In this document: one piece after another, positions 53,572 through 62,560 of the stretch
How positions within the stretch are numbered: the stretch's first letter is position 1
Layout of the letters: every line of letters starts with the position of its first letter
NCBI GenBank assembly: GCA_965224275.1
Contig: CBDCYR010000015.1
Coordinates: forward strand, 496,001 to 560,000
Direction: 5' to 3'
DNA from: CAUZWH01 sp965224275
Lineage (GTDB): Bacteria > Pseudomonadota > Alphaproteobacteria > SHVV01
DNA length: 64,000 nt
The notes under the pieces: generated by a model
Databases searched by the model: none
Told to the model about the DNA's origin: nothing
The model's input: only the letters and a program-made list of their open reading frames with translations
Made by a program: the position numbers and the translations under genes

Positions 53572-54105
53572 ATGCCCGCGACGATTCGTTCTGCCCAACC
53601 CGGCGACGCCGAAGGCATCGCACATGTTTACGTCGAAACCTGGCGCGATGCCTATCCGGGCATGCTGCCAAACGACGTTCTGGTCGGCCTTTCCGAACCG
53701 CGCCATGCCGCGTTCTGGCAGCGTCAAATCACCGCACCCAATGAAATAGTCCTGGTTGCCGAAGATCCCGCGTTCAAAGCGGCTACCGGTGTTGTCGGAT
53801 TTGGCAGTGCCGGGCGCGTTCGCGATGTCAAGCTCGGCCACGAGGGTGAGGTTTATACACTGTATTTGCTGGCGGATTGGCGTAACCGGGGACTTGGCCG
53901 GTCGCTGCTGCACGGCCTGTTCGATGCTTTGAGCGAACGCGGCTATGCATCGGCAATTATCTGGGTGCTGGCCGACAACCCGTCGCGCTTCTTTTACGAG
54001 ACCATGGGTGGCCGCATGGCGGCAGAAAGGGTGGAAAGATTGTGGGGCGCGTCGGTACGCCAGTTCGCCTATGGCTGGGAAAGCCTCGAACAAACCGTGG
54101 TTTGA
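53572..54105 (+). CDS. GNAT-family N-acetyltransferase
   Basis: 177 residues from ATG 53572. N-terminal TIRSAQPGDAEGIAHVYVETWRDAYPGMLP, acetyl-CoA-binding motif A LYLLADWRNRGLGRSLLHGLFDAL (R-x-x-G-x-G/A variant) and motif B IIWVLADNPSRFFYETMGG. Substrate unknown. Divergent from the cupin gene. Confidence 0.87.
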   Translation: MPATIRSAQPGDAEGIAHVYVETWRDAYPGMLPNDVLVGLSEPRHAAFWQRQITAPNEIVLVAEDPAFKAATGVVGFGSAGRVRDVKLGHEGEVYTLYLLADWRNRGLGRSLLHGLFDALSERGYASAIIWVLADNPSRFFYETMGGRMAAERVERLWGASVRQFAYGWESLEQTVV

Positions 54106-54142
54106 ACGCGAGACCGTTGCATGGGCTAGTGGATGGAATCCA

Positions 54143-54355
54143 CTAGTTTCGGTGCGGCAGGACTGCGAGGCCGCTTTCCTCCTCGAGTTCGCTTAGCATG
54201 TGCCGCAGGAAGGTAATCACTTCTGGCAGATCGGCCCCGATCTCCTCACGACCAGGTCCCAGCCAATCGAGTACGACGACGCTTTCGCGGAGCTTCTCCA
54301 CGCAGTCGGTGTAGTCGACGTTAGCATTGTGGGGTATGTGGTCCGGAACGTTCAC
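54143..54355 (-). CDS. Small acidic protein of unknown function
   Basis: 70 residues from GTG 54355 with GGAG upstream. Sequence VNVPDHIPHNANVDYTDCVEKLRESVVVLDWLGPGREEIGADLPEVITFLRHMLSELEEESG shows no signal or membrane segment and a helical C-terminal half. Coding character is moderate. It is convergent with the acetyltransferase gene. I do not recognise a family. Confidence 0.4.
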   Translation of the reverse strand: MNVPDHIPHNANVDYTDCVEKLRESVVVLDWLGPGREEIGADLPEVITFLRHMLSELEEESGLAVLPHRN

Positions 54356-54480
54356 GAGAGCTCCATCTTTCACCGATTCAACCGATCGACTCTATCGTTC
54401 TGGATCGGCAAATGCATCGGGGGATTACCCTCCCTTTCGTCACAAACTTGTCATGCCAGATAGATTCTTACCGACGTTGG

Positions 54481-54873
54481 TCAAGACTTCGGTGCAGCGT
54501 GGCGCTGCCCGGCAACCTGATAGTCGCGAGCAGGGTCGACCATTTCATCAGCTTGATCTTCATCGTCGTAATAAACGTAGTCTGCCTCGGTGTTATTTTC
54601 GGCGCGGGAGGAAAACAGGTCGTTGGCTCTGATCGCGCGCGGCGCTGATTCGCCGTGTGAAATGGCGAGGATGAGCATCATTTGCTCATCGATCGTGGCG
54701 CTAATCCGATAACCGGCAACCTCGGCGACGAGGCTGCCGTGATCGGCCAATTCGACCAATGACCAGCTTACGGCACCCAATCCGGTTGCGAGCGCAGCAG
54801 TCAGCACGAAACGCCGTAGCCGGCGCGGCCAAGCTGCTGGCGTAGCGGTCGGGAGAACCAGGGTGTCGGACAT
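54481..54873 (-). CDS. Single-helix membrane protein with acidic C-terminus
   Basis: 130 residues from ATG 54873 with AAGGA about 9 bases upstream. A basic N-terminus (PRRLRRF) precedes one membrane helix (VLTAALATGLGAVSWSLVELA); the C-terminal half is acidic (TEADYVYYDDEDQADEM). Inferred topology: N-terminus in the cytoplasm. Function unknown. A CRP-type site lies about 80 bases upstream, suggesting it belongs to the same regulon as the VPLPA-CTERM genes. Confidence 0.6.
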   Translation of the reverse strand: MSDTLVLPTATPAAWPRRLRRFVLTAALATGLGAVSWSLVELADHGSLVAEVAGYRISATIDEQMMLILAISHGESAPRAIRANDLFSSRAENNTEADYVYYDDEDQADEMVDPARDYQVAGQRHAAPKS

Positions 54874-54953
54874 CGGAGTATTCCTTCGTGATATGCACCC
54901 TACATAACCCGAATCGGTGACGTCGCGATGTAGCGGCCATCACATTTTGAGGT

Positions 54954-54967
54954 GTGATCGTGGTCAC
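54954..54967. promoter_or_regulatory. CRP-type operator
   Basis: GTGATCGTGGTCAC; in context TGTGA-TCGTGG-TCACA, an exact match to the CRP consensus arms. It lies 81 bases upstream of the ATG of the minus-strand membrane protein (54873). Half-sites GTGACG and CATCAC occur within 30 bases. Confidence 0.55.
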
Positions 54968-55015
54968 AGCCGCGGTCACGAATCTCGCGGCAGAGGCGGC
55001 GTTTACCGCGGTCTC

Positions 55016-55807
55016 TCAGGCGAATCCGCGAAGCGGCAGCCCGGGCTCTCGCAGCAGCCAATTATCGTCGGGGTAGTCGCACGCGCCGTCGATTATGTGC
55101 AGCGTGTAGGCATGACGAGATATCGCAGACAGATTGGGGGCGCTGTAGTGCGGGCAACAGCCATCGAGAATTACCACTGTTCCTTTGGCCGCTTCGATCG
55201 GCACCAGATTATCCTGAGTCCAAGGCGTATTATCGATGATTTCGAGTGTTAACCCGCCCTCACCGTCACGCCGGAAGCACGATTTCAATCCGTGCTTGTG
55301 ACCGCCAGGCAAAGCCCACAGGCAGCCGTTCTCATACGTTGCATCTTCAAGCGCGAACCACAAACCGATGACGCTTTGCGGTTTGGTGCGGAGATAGGTT
55401 GCGTCCTGGTGACACAGAACCTCACCGCCGATTTCCGGCGGCTTGAAGATGTACATGGATTGCAGCAAGCGCGGCTGGGCGTAGCCAAGCCGATCGAACA
55501 GACGAGCTAATTTCGGGTTGCGGGAGAATCGGTCAAAGTGCGGATCGAGGTCATGCATGGCGTGACCCATCTTGTTGATCGACAGCCCTTTCGGTCGCAG
55601 CAATTCACCCCGCGCATTTAACGCCTCCTCTTCAAAAAAGAAGCTGATATTGCTTGCCGAAACCAAGAAATAGTCGTTGGCAAATTTGTGTTGATTACGC
55701 GATGAAAAGACAGACTTCACCGACTCCGGTTCGAACGCATCAACCAGGCGTTCCGTGTGGTTCTTGAGATCGTCACACGCGGCCGTGTCGACGAAGCCCT
55801 CCAGCAC
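55016..55807 (-). CDS. Phytanoyl-CoA dioxygenase (PhyH)-like Fe(II)/2-oxoglutarate oxygenase
   Basis: At least 263 residues from GTG 55807. Jelly-roll motifs: VLCHQDATYLRT (His-x-Asp), GCLWALPGGHKHGL, VVILDGCCPHYSAPNLSAISRHAYTLHI (distal His and the 2-oxoglutarate-binding Arg). The frame is open upstream and encodes LSDQQLRRFDEDGFVV, which is the usual family N-terminus, so the real start is probably near 55870; only ATT/ATC-type codons are available there, with GGGG upstream. It is the last gene of a minus-strand run headed by the hydrolase at 59117. Confidence 0.82.
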   Translation of the reverse strand: MLEGFVDTAACDDLKNHTERLVDAFEPESVKSVFSSRNQHKFANDYFLVSASNISFFFEEEALNARGELLRPKGLSINKMGHAMHDLDPHFDRFSRNPKLARLFDRLGYAQPRLLQSMYIFKPPEIGGEVLCHQDATYLRTKPQSVIGLWFALEDATYENGCLWALPGGHKHGLKSCFRRDGEGGLTLEIIDNTPWTQDNLVPIEAAKGTVVILDGCCPHYSAPNLSAISRHAYTLHIIDGACDYPDDNWLLREPGLPLRGFA

Positions 55808-55903
55808 GACGAAACCATCCTCGTCGAAACGCCTTAATTGCTGGTCGCTGAGAACCGACCCAGGCGCGTTAATGATAATTACCCCGTTGGTGGTGCGAGA
55901 CGG

Positions 55904-56887
55904 CTATTCGGCCGCGACCTGGTCGTCTTGTCCTCGCTTCGCGAGTAATTTTTTCGACAATAGCGGTCCGCGGCCAGGTTCGCTCCAGGGACAGACCTCA
56001 AGACAGATCGCACAGCCATAAGCCACCGAAAAGTAGGGCGCGCATTTGTCGAAGTCGACGTACCACTTCTCGAATCCGCGCACCATCTGCTTTTGGTCGG
56101 AGAGCGCGTCGGGCGGACAATCGATGGTGCAGCGCCGACAGGTCAAGCAAAGATCATCGACGCCAATGTCACGTGGTCCGTCGACCGCCATCGGTAGGTC
56201 GGTCGCCACCGACGACAGGCGGTAATTGGAGCCATACTCCTCGCAAATCAACGATCCGTGTTTGCCGAGTTGTCCGATGCCGGCATTGATGGCGAGCGGG
56301 ATCTGCAGCAGGTCGTTCGATGACGGCAAGGCGGCGGCATAGGCTGGCCAGCCCATGCCGCGAATATATTCGGCGAGTCGCACAGCGATCTTGGCAACAT
56401 CGCCATAGGTCCGGATCACTTCGCGCCCGGCGCGGGCGTGCGGCACATGAACCATTTCCTCGCGCCGCATCGGGCAACCGATACTTACTGCAAATTTGTA
56501 GGGAATATCGGCGCCGTCAAACTGCGCTTCATCGGTAATCACCGCGACACCGACCACGCCGGCGCCAAATTCTTTGGCCTTTGCTTTGATGTGCTCGGCC
56601 ATGGCTGCTGGATCGTCGACCGCCACTTTGCGCTTGGCCGTCGGACCGGCTGATCGGCGCGCGTACCAGCGATACTTCAACTGCTCCAGCACGATGCCCA
56701 AACTGGCATTCATCGCGAAGAAGAGATTGAGACCAAACCACGGGAACGGTCCGTGTTCCATGCAGTGAAAGACATATTTGGCCCGCACTTTCTCAGCTAT
56801 ACCGAGGCCGTTCGTTTCGTTGCCGGAAATCGGTTGGTCGCGATAGGCAAACGCGTATTCCGCCGGCGGCGTGTCGTATAGCTTCAT
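55904..56887 (-). CDS. Cytosolic reductase with two 4Fe-4S clusters (QueG / reductive-dehalogenase-like)
   Basis: 327 residues from ATG 56887, which overlaps the previous gene's TGA (TGATG). The cobalamin-domain-like core (PLAINAGIGQLGKHGSLICEEYGSNYRLSSVATDLPM) is followed by a ferredoxin module: CLTCRRCTIDCPPDAL and YGCAICLEVCPW, eight cysteines for two 4Fe-4S clusters. No Tat signal is seen, unlike respiratory dehalogenases. Proximity to tgt suggests queuosine metabolism, but the N-terminal region differs from canonical QueG; the function is open. Confidence 0.75.
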   Translation of the reverse strand: MKLYDTPPAEYAFAYRDQPISGNETNGLGIAEKVRAKYVFHCMEHGPFPWFGLNLFFAMNASLGIVLEQLKYRWYARRSAGPTAKRKVAVDDPAAMAEHIKAKAKEFGAGVVGVAVITDEAQFDGADIPYKFAVSIGCPMRREEMVHVPHARAGREVIRTYGDVAKIAVRLAEYIRGMGWPAYAAALPSSNDLLQIPLAINAGIGQLGKHGSLICEEYGSNYRLSSVATDLPMAVDGPRDIGVDDLCLTCRRCTIDCPPDALSDQKQMVRGFEKWYVDFDKCAPYFSVAYGCAICLEVCPWSEPGRGPLLSKKLLAKRGQDDQVAAE

Positions 56888-57099
56888 CACGAGGCCCGGC
56901 GTTTGAATGGATCGAGATCGTCGAGCCACAATGTGCCACCAGTGGCTTGCGCGTGACGGTAGGCTTTACGTACGCGCCGGCCTGCGGTGGCCCACCGCCA
57001 CAGCATGGAGATCATGAAGCGAATCAGGCGCACGTCGCGCTTGAAGCGCTGCCAGCGCGTCGACTCTTTCAGGTAGAACAGCTCGGGAAAAGTCGCCAT
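56887..57099 (-). CDS. Small basic protein coupled to the 4Fe-4S reductase
   Basis: 70 residues from ATG 57099. Sequence ATFPELFYLKESTRWQRFKRDVRLIRFMISMLWRWATAGRRVRKAYRHAQATGGTLWLDDLDPFKRR is rich in Arg and aromatic residues with an amphipathic middle helix. Its stop shares a base with the reductase start (TGATG), so the two are translationally coupled and may interact. Family not recognised. Confidence 0.5.
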   Translation of the reverse strand: MATFPELFYLKESTRWQRFKRDVRLIRFMISMLWRWATAGRRVRKAYRHAQATGGTLWLDDLDPFKRRAS

Positions 57100-57142
57100 G
57101 TCGCCTATCGTGCCGCATTGTCCTGGGCAAAAAAAGCCCGAT

Positions 57143-58267
57143 TCAGGGCGCCGGTATGTCGCCCTGCTCCATAGTCGCTGCAAACCCGGCTTGGAAGTCA
57201 GCCAATGAGTGGCTCTCGATCGCGCCGCGAAGACCTGCCATCAATTCCTGATAGTAGTGAATATTGTGCCAGGTGAGCAGCATGGCACCCAACATCTCCT
57301 CTGCCTTCACGAGGTGGTGCAGATAGGCGCGCGAATGTCCCCGGCACACGGGGCACGCGCAGTCGGGGTCCAGAGCGCGCGGGTCTTCAGCGTGTCGCGC
57401 GTTGCGGATATTGACGGTACCGCGACGGGTAAATGCCTGCGCCGTGCGACCTGATCGCGTCGGCAGAACACAATCGAACATATCGATCCCCCGCGCGACG
57501 GCCCCGACGATATCTGCCGGTTTGCCGACTCCCATCAGGTAGCGCGGTCGATCCTCGGGCAGCAGCGGCGCGGTATAGGCGACCACCTCGAACATCAGGT
57601 CCTGCCCTTCGCCCACCGCCAGTCCACCGATCGCGTAGCCATCGAAGCCCATCTGCGTGAGTTGGCTAGCGCAGGCCTCGCGCAAGTCTCGGCGAGTTTC
57701 GCCTTGGACGATCCCGAACAACCCTCGGCCCGGCGTCGATGTGAACGCAACCCGCGAGCGCTCACCCCAATCGAGGGTGTAGCGAAGCGAGGTGCGCACG
57801 TCTTCCTCGCAAGCCGGATAGCGCACGCACTCGTCAAGCGCCATCGCGATGTCGACTCCGAGCAGGATTTGCACCTCCATGCACCGCTCCGGGGTCAGAT
57901 CGTGCATGGATCCGTCGAGATGGGACTTGAAGCGGATACCGGCGTCAGAAATCTCGCGAAGTTTTGCCAACGACATTGCTTGGAATCCACCGCTATCGGT
58001 TAAGATTGGCGCGGCCCAGTTCATGAATTTGTGGAGCCCGCCCAGCCGGTTGATGCGTTCAGCGGTCGGTCGCAGCATGAGGTGATAGGCGTTTGCCAGG
58101 ATGATTTGCGCACCAGTTTGGGCGACCGCCTCGGGCGTCATTGCTTTGACCGACGCGGCCGTGCCAACCGGCATGAAAGCCGGTGTGTCGACGATGCCAT
58201 GGGCGGTAACCAATCGGCCGCGTCGCGCGGGTCCATCGCGCCCCAGCAACTCAAACGCTAAGCCCAC
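57143..58267 (-). CDS. tgt: Queuine tRNA-ribosyltransferase
   Basis: 374 residues from GTG 58267. TIM-barrel enzyme exchanging the guanine of position 34 for a queuine precursor in GUN-anticodon tRNAs. Landmarks: HGIVDTPAFMPVGTAASVKAMTPE, WAAPILTDSGGFQAMSL (general acid/base Asp), FDCVLPTRSGRTAQAFT (nucleophile Asp), and the zinc site CACPVCRGHSRAYLHHL. Complete family length. It starts 13 bases after the hydrolase stop and lies upstream of the small basic protein and the reductase. Confidence 0.95.
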   Translation of the reverse strand: MGLAFELLGRDGPARRGRLVTAHGIVDTPAFMPVGTAASVKAMTPEAVAQTGAQIILANAYHLMLRPTAERINRLGGLHKFMNWAAPILTDSGGFQAMSLAKLREISDAGIRFKSHLDGSMHDLTPERCMEVQILLGVDIAMALDECVRYPACEEDVRTSLRYTLDWGERSRVAFTSTPGRGLFGIVQGETRRDLREACASQLTQMGFDGYAIGGLAVGEGQDLMFEVVAYTAPLLPEDRPRYLMGVGKPADIVGAVARGIDMFDCVLPTRSGRTAQAFTRRGTVNIRNARHAEDPRALDPDCACPVCRGHSRAYLHHLVKAEEMLGAMLLTWHNIHYYQELMAGLRGAIESHSLADFQAGFAATMEQGDIPAP

Positions 58268-58280
58268 GGCGTGGGCCGGC

Positions 58281-59117
58281 TTAAAGCGCGCGATCGCGGT
58301 GCCCGAACAGAAAATTCAGCACCGCTTGATTGAACTCGGCCGGCTTTTCGATGTTGCTGAGATGACCGGCATCGGGAATTTCCAGATAGCGGGCCTGCGG
58401 CAATTGATCTGCCATGTCGCGATGAACGCTGGGCGGCGTGAGCGTGTCGTCGGCACCGACGATGAGCATCGACGGCGCACGCAGCGTGCTGAGGTCCGGC
58501 CCTTGGTAGTGGGCAACCGTTTCGATTGCCTTCAAGTAGGAGTCCTTGTGAAGGATCGTCATGCTATCGATCATCCGTTGCACGATCGCATCGTCGGCCG
58601 ATGGACTCACCAGGCTGCGAGCAACCGGCTCGGCGATGTCTTTCGGCTCCTTGCCTTCGAGCAAAGGTTGCTTGCGCAGGCGTACGAACTCGGCGATTTC
58701 CGATTCGTTCATCGACTTGGCCGGGCCGTTGTTGGTATCGACGAGGACCATGCTCGCCACCCGGCCGGGATGGCGCGCACAAAAATCCTGGACGATGAGT
58801 CCGCCCATCGATAGCCCCACCAGATGCGCCGAAGTGACCCCGAAATGATCGAGCACCCGCCCGAGATCGGCGCACATGTCTTCGAATCGAAGCGGCCCAT
58901 CATAGTCGTCGCTATCACCCCAGCCGCGGGCATCCCACGTCGCCGCCGTGAAATGCTCGGCAAAAACCGGTAATTGATCGTGCCAATTGGTGCGGTTGCC
59001 GCCGATTCCATGCAGGAAAACCACCAGCGGCCCGGTCCCCATGTGATCGACCGCGATGTTGGGTGCGGGTCCAATTCGGATCGCTGCTGCGTTCATGTCG
59101 TCTGTGCTGTCTGTCAT
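58281..59117 (-). CDS. Alpha/beta hydrolase
   Basis: 278 residues from ATG 59117 with AGAGGGATGAC upstream; a longer frame exists but has no coding character. LVVFLHGIGGNRTNWHDQLPVFAEHF (oxyanion loop), nucleophile elbow VGLSMGGLI, acidic residue in LIVGADDTLTP and catalytic His in DAGHLSNIEKP. It resembles 3-oxoadipate enol-lactonase-type hydrolases, but no protocatechuate genes are near. First gene of the run leading into tgt. Confidence 0.87.
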   Translation of the reverse strand: MTDSTDDMNAAAIRIGPAPNIAVDHMGTGPLVVFLHGIGGNRTNWHDQLPVFAEHFTAATWDARGWGDSDDYDGPLRFEDMCADLGRVLDHFGVTSAHLVGLSMGGLIVQDFCARHPGRVASMVLVDTNNGPAKSMNESEIAEFVRLRKQPLLEGKEPKDIAEPVARSLVSPSADDAIVQRMIDSMTILHKDSYLKAIETVAHYQGPDLSTLRAPSMLIVGADDTLTPPSVHRDMADQLPQARYLEIPDAGHLSNIEKPAEFNQAVLNFLFGHRDRAL

Positions 59118-59316
59118 GTCATCCCTCTCATGCGCCGTGCTGCAGGCCGCTGAGCCTTGCCGCCGCGCAGTTTGTAACATAGGACTTAAGCCCGCGCGCC
59201 AGCCGGCGCATCTGAGTCTAATTGCGTCCGGGAAAGAGGCCAATGGGTCTACACCGCACCATCCACCGCGTCCTGTTGCAGCCCCGGCGATTCCGAGGCG
59301 TCGTCGCGTCGTAACG

Positions 59317-60093
59317 ATGCCCCGTTTTGCCGCCAACCTGTCGACGCTATTTACCGAGTTTGAGTTTCTCGACCGTTTTGCGGCCGCTGCCGGCGAAGGT
59401 TTCACGGCCGTCGAAATTCAATTCCCCTATGCGCACGACAAATCGCTGATCGCCAAGGCGCTCAGCGCGCACGGGCTCGAACTGGTGCTGCACAATCTCC
59501 CGCCTGGAAACCCGTTGCGCGGTGATCGCGGCCTCACCTGCTTGCCAGACCGCGTCGACGAATACCGCCAAGCCGTCGTCACCGCGATCGACTACGCTAT
59601 CGCGCTCCATTGCCCACGCCTGAACAGTTTGATCGGCGTGCCGCCTGCCGCAGCTGATGCCGCGCTCGTTCATCAAACGATGATCGATAATCTTCGCTAC
59701 GCCGCTGCCGCGCTCGCCGAAGCTGGCCTCACCCTGCTGATCGAGCCGGTCAACCACCATGACAATCCGGGTTATCTGCTCACCCGTTCCGCCGATGCGC
59801 TCGCGGTCATCGAAACGGTCGGCGCCGATAACGTGGTGTTGCAGTTCGACTGCTATCATATGCAGATGATGGAAGGTGATCTGGCGCGCTCGCTGCAATC
59901 CCAGCTCGATCGCATAGGCCACATTCAGATTGCCGACAACCCCGGCCGCCACGAACCGGGAACCGGCGAAATCAACTATTCGTTCCTCTTCGATTGGCTT
60001 GATGACATTGGCTACACCAATTGGGTCGGTGTCGAATACCATCCACTCGCAACGACGATCGAGGGCCTGGGTTGGCTCCGGCCCTACCTATGA
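59317..60093 (+). CDS. Hydroxypyruvate isomerase-like sugar-phosphate-isomerase-fold enzyme
   Basis: 258 residues from ATG 59317. TIM barrel of the Hyi type: RFAANLSTLFTEFEFLDRFAAAAGEGFTAVEIQFPY, ELVLHNLPPGNPLRGDRGLTCLP, LLIEPVNHHDNPGYLL (metal Glu), VVLQFDCYHMQMMEGDL (Asp and His), IQIADNPGRHEPGTGEINYSFLF and VGVEYHP (Glu). It interconverts hydroxypyruvate and tartronate semialdehyde or a related pair. Divergent from the hydrolase. Confidence 0.88.
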   Translation: MPRFAANLSTLFTEFEFLDRFAAAAGEGFTAVEIQFPYAHDKSLIAKALSAHGLELVLHNLPPGNPLRGDRGLTCLPDRVDEYRQAVVTAIDYAIALHCPRLNSLIGVPPAAADAALVHQTMIDNLRYAAAALAEAGLTLLIEPVNHHDNPGYLLTRSADALAVIETVGADNVVLQFDCYHMQMMEGDLARSLQSQLDRIGHIQIADNPGRHEPGTGEINYSFLFDWLDDIGYTNWVGVEYHPLATTIEGLGWLRPYL

Positions 60094-60125
60094 CCGATCC
60101 GTCCATCCACTAGACGCGCCCCGTC

Positions 60126-60302
60126 GTGAAACCCTGGCACTTTGTGATGGCCGTCTGCGTCAGTGCGATCGGCGGCTTTCAGTTCATCGTCCTTAAGATC
60201 GGGCTCGACCAGTTTCCGCCGGTTCTCTTTGCCTTCGCGCGCTTCGCAGTCGTGATCGCGATCCTGTGGCCGTTTCGGTCATATGTTGCATGCAACATAT
60301 GA
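60126..60302 (+). pseudogene. EamA/DMT-type transporter, truncated after one helix
   Basis: GTG 60126 opens KPWHFVMAVCVSAIGGFQFIVLKIGLDQFPPVLFAFARFAVVIAILWPF, the first EamA repeat of a drug/metabolite transporter with the usual xxK-x-G loop. At about 60276 the sequence enters a perfect palindrome and stops at TGA 60302. The rest of the gene is not in the window. The break marks the insertion point of the recombinase element. Confidence 0.8.
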
Positions 60303-60390
60303 CCGATAATGTTGCGGCGGCGGTTATGTTGCGGCGATTAAGGATCCAGCTAACAGCTATACATGAGGCTTGGATTGCCGCAACATAACC
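60276..60390. repeat. Palindromic end of the recombinase (RIT-like) element
   Basis: A perfect 30-bp palindrome (60276-60305, centre TTGCATGCAA) is followed by two direct ATGTTGCGGCG motifs and an inverted pair GGTTATGTTGCGGC (60322-60335) / GCCGCAACATAACC (60377-60390). The core ATGTTGC or its complement thus occurs five times in 115 bases. This looks like a set of tyrosine-recombinase binding sites at the element border, immediately downstream of the last recombinase gene. Confidence 0.65.
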
Positions 60391-60398
60391 TCATGCGC

Positions 60399-61393
60399 TC
60401 AGAGGGATTTCAGGAAAGCCATCAGTCCCTTGTTTTCCTTCCACGGCCGCTTCGGCCTCGTTTCGACCGCATCGCAGAGGGCCACCGCCTTGGCCTTCAT
60501 TTCGAGGCCAATCTCGGCATAGATGTTGGTGGTATTGATCGTGGCATGGCCAAGCCACGCGCGAACGGTGTTGATGTCCACGCCAGAAAGCACCAAGTGA
60601 CAGGCCGTCGTGTGCCTCAGCACGTGAGGCGTGATTTTCCTACCGGCCAATGACGGCACGCGGGCGGCACAACGTTCAACGAGCCTGTAGACTCCGAACC
60701 GGGTAAACGGCCTTCGGAGCCTGCTGAAGAAGACGGCATCTTCCGCTGCACGACCGTCTACCAGCTCTGCCAGCACACTTTCAGTTTCTGGCCGTAGCGG
60801 GCATTGACGTATTTTCCTGCCCTTTCCATGCAGGGTTACAAGAGCATGGCCACCATCGCGACGGCCGACCTGTAGATCGCCCACTCTCAGCTGTGTCGCC
60901 TCAGAGACACGCGCTCCGGTCTTGTAGAGAAACAGCAGGAGAGCGTATTCATGCTGGCCCCGCAGCGTCTTGCGGTCGGGAACATTGAGCAGGGCGTTCA
61001 TCTCGCCGTTGGCCAGCCAAGTGATTGGCTGCGGCGTCGCCTTCTTCGGGGGAATAGCCCGGATGTGACCGCACCATCCGATATGCGCTGGATCACGGCT
61101 GCCCACGAAGCGGGCAAACGCGCGGATAGCGGTCAGGCGCTGGTTCCGAGTCTGGATGGAGCAACCGCGATCATCCTCGACATGGGCGAGGAACTGCAGC
61201 ACACGCTTGGTCGTGAGGTCGCGGACGGCCAACCGGTCCACCGGTTTCCTGACCTTGCTGCTGACGAATGGCAGCAACTGGGTGAACGTATCCGGTAGCT
61301 CTTCTGGGTGTGGGGGGACAGATTACGCTCCGTGACGATGTGTTCGGAGAGATAGCGTTCGAGCCAAGGGCCGAGGGTTTGGATATCACTCAT
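60399..61393 (-). pseudogene. Tyrosine recombinase (RitC-like), one frameshift near the N-terminus
   Basis: ATG 61393 overlaps the preceding recombinase's end. It starts MSDIQTLGPWLERYLSEHIVTERNLSPHTQKSYR; a missing G near 61292 (CCGGATACG for CCGGGATACG) shifts the frame, and DTFTQLLPFVSSKVRKPVDRLAVRD continues in the other. The catalytic domain is complete: Arg in YKTGARVSEATQLRVGD, Lys-containing HGKGRKIRQCPL, HVLRHTTACHLVLSG, GHATINTTNIYAEI with the nucleophile Tyr. TTG or internal starts could give 292 residues. Confidence 0.8.
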
Positions 61394-62050
61394 CGGTTCC
61401 TCCCCGTGCATAGCGCTCGAAGCGAACCGAGGCCTGTTGCAGCAACTCCGGTGTCATCGACAGATAGACCTGGGTATAGGCCAACTCTGAGTGACCGAGA
61501 TACGTGGAGAGCACGGGCAGCAGTCGTTGCACATCGGCACCCTGGCAGTACCAGGCCGTCAACCTATGTACGGCGAAGGTGTGTCTGAACGAATGCAGAC
61601 GCGGGGTACGCCCTGCGCTGTCTATGCCATGGATTCCGGTGACGCGACGCAGACGGCCAAACGCTTCCTGAACCGTGTTCATCGCCAACGGTGTTCCGTC
61701 GCGGTTGGCGAGAAAGCATGAACCCTTCCCCTCTGGAAAAGGACGACTCGCACGCAAAACCGCATATGTCTTCAGCGCCGCGGCGAGTTGTGGCCCGACT
61801 GGAACGAGACGGCTCTTGTAGAACTTCGTGTTGCGCACGGTCAGTACAGTTGTCGATAGATCGACGTCCGGCAGCGTGAGGTGCCTCGCCTCGCTGAGCC
61901 GTAACCCGGCTCCGTACAGGAGAAGGAGCAGCGTGCGGAAGGTATCCGCATCCAACTGGAGCGCGCGGTTCTGGCTAATACCACCGAGCGGAATGCCTGA
62001 CTCACGTTGGGGATTCCCAAGCGGTCCGATCTCTGACTCTTTGTGGTGAA
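61386..62050 (-). pseudogene. Tyrosine recombinase (RitB-like), C-terminal part, split by IS630
   Basis: Encodes LQLDADTFRTLLLLLYGAGLRLSEARHLTLPDVD (catalytic Arg), VRNTKFYKSRLVPVGP (Lys hairpin), LHSFRHTFAVHRLTAWYCQGADVQRLLPVLSTYLGHSELAYTQVYLSM (His-x-x-Arg, His, Tyr). Its N-terminal half is found at 63745-64000 on the other side of the IS630/IS1595 insertion. The stop overlaps the start of the RitC-like gene. Confidence 0.78.
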
Positions 62051-62560
62051 CCAATGAGGTTCGCCATGGCAGCGCCTGTCGACTTACGGAACGATTTTGA
62101 CAGCGTCTCACTGCGGCGCCTCGCGAAGAGGACCAGGGACGCGACCCAGAGCCGTCGTCTGCTGGCGTTGGCCGAGGTCTACGATGGTGGCAGCAGGACG
62201 GATGCGTCGCGGATCGGCGGCGTCGGTCTGCAGATCATTCGCGACTGGGTGCTGCGCTTCAACGCCCGCGGACCGGACGGGCTGGTCGATGGGAAGTCAC
62301 CGGGCGCACCCTCGAAGCTCAACGCCGATCACCGCCGCGCACTGGCGGAGGTTGTTGAGGCCGGCCCGGTCCCGGCGGTCGACGGCGTCGTGCGCTGGCG
62401 GCGCAAGGACCTGGCGCGGTGGCTCTTGGAGACGTTCGCCATCTCGCTCGACGAGACCACGGTCGGGCGCGAGTTGAAGGCGCTCGGCTTCGCCAAGATC
62501 TCGGCGCGGCCGCGCCACTACGCGCAAAACGAGCTGGCCGTCGAGGCTTTTAAAAAAATA

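Noticed and set aside
55904..56887. Respiratory reductive dehalogenase
   Set aside because: No Tat signal and no membrane anchor gene; the tgt neighbourhood fits a cytosolic QueG-like enzyme better.
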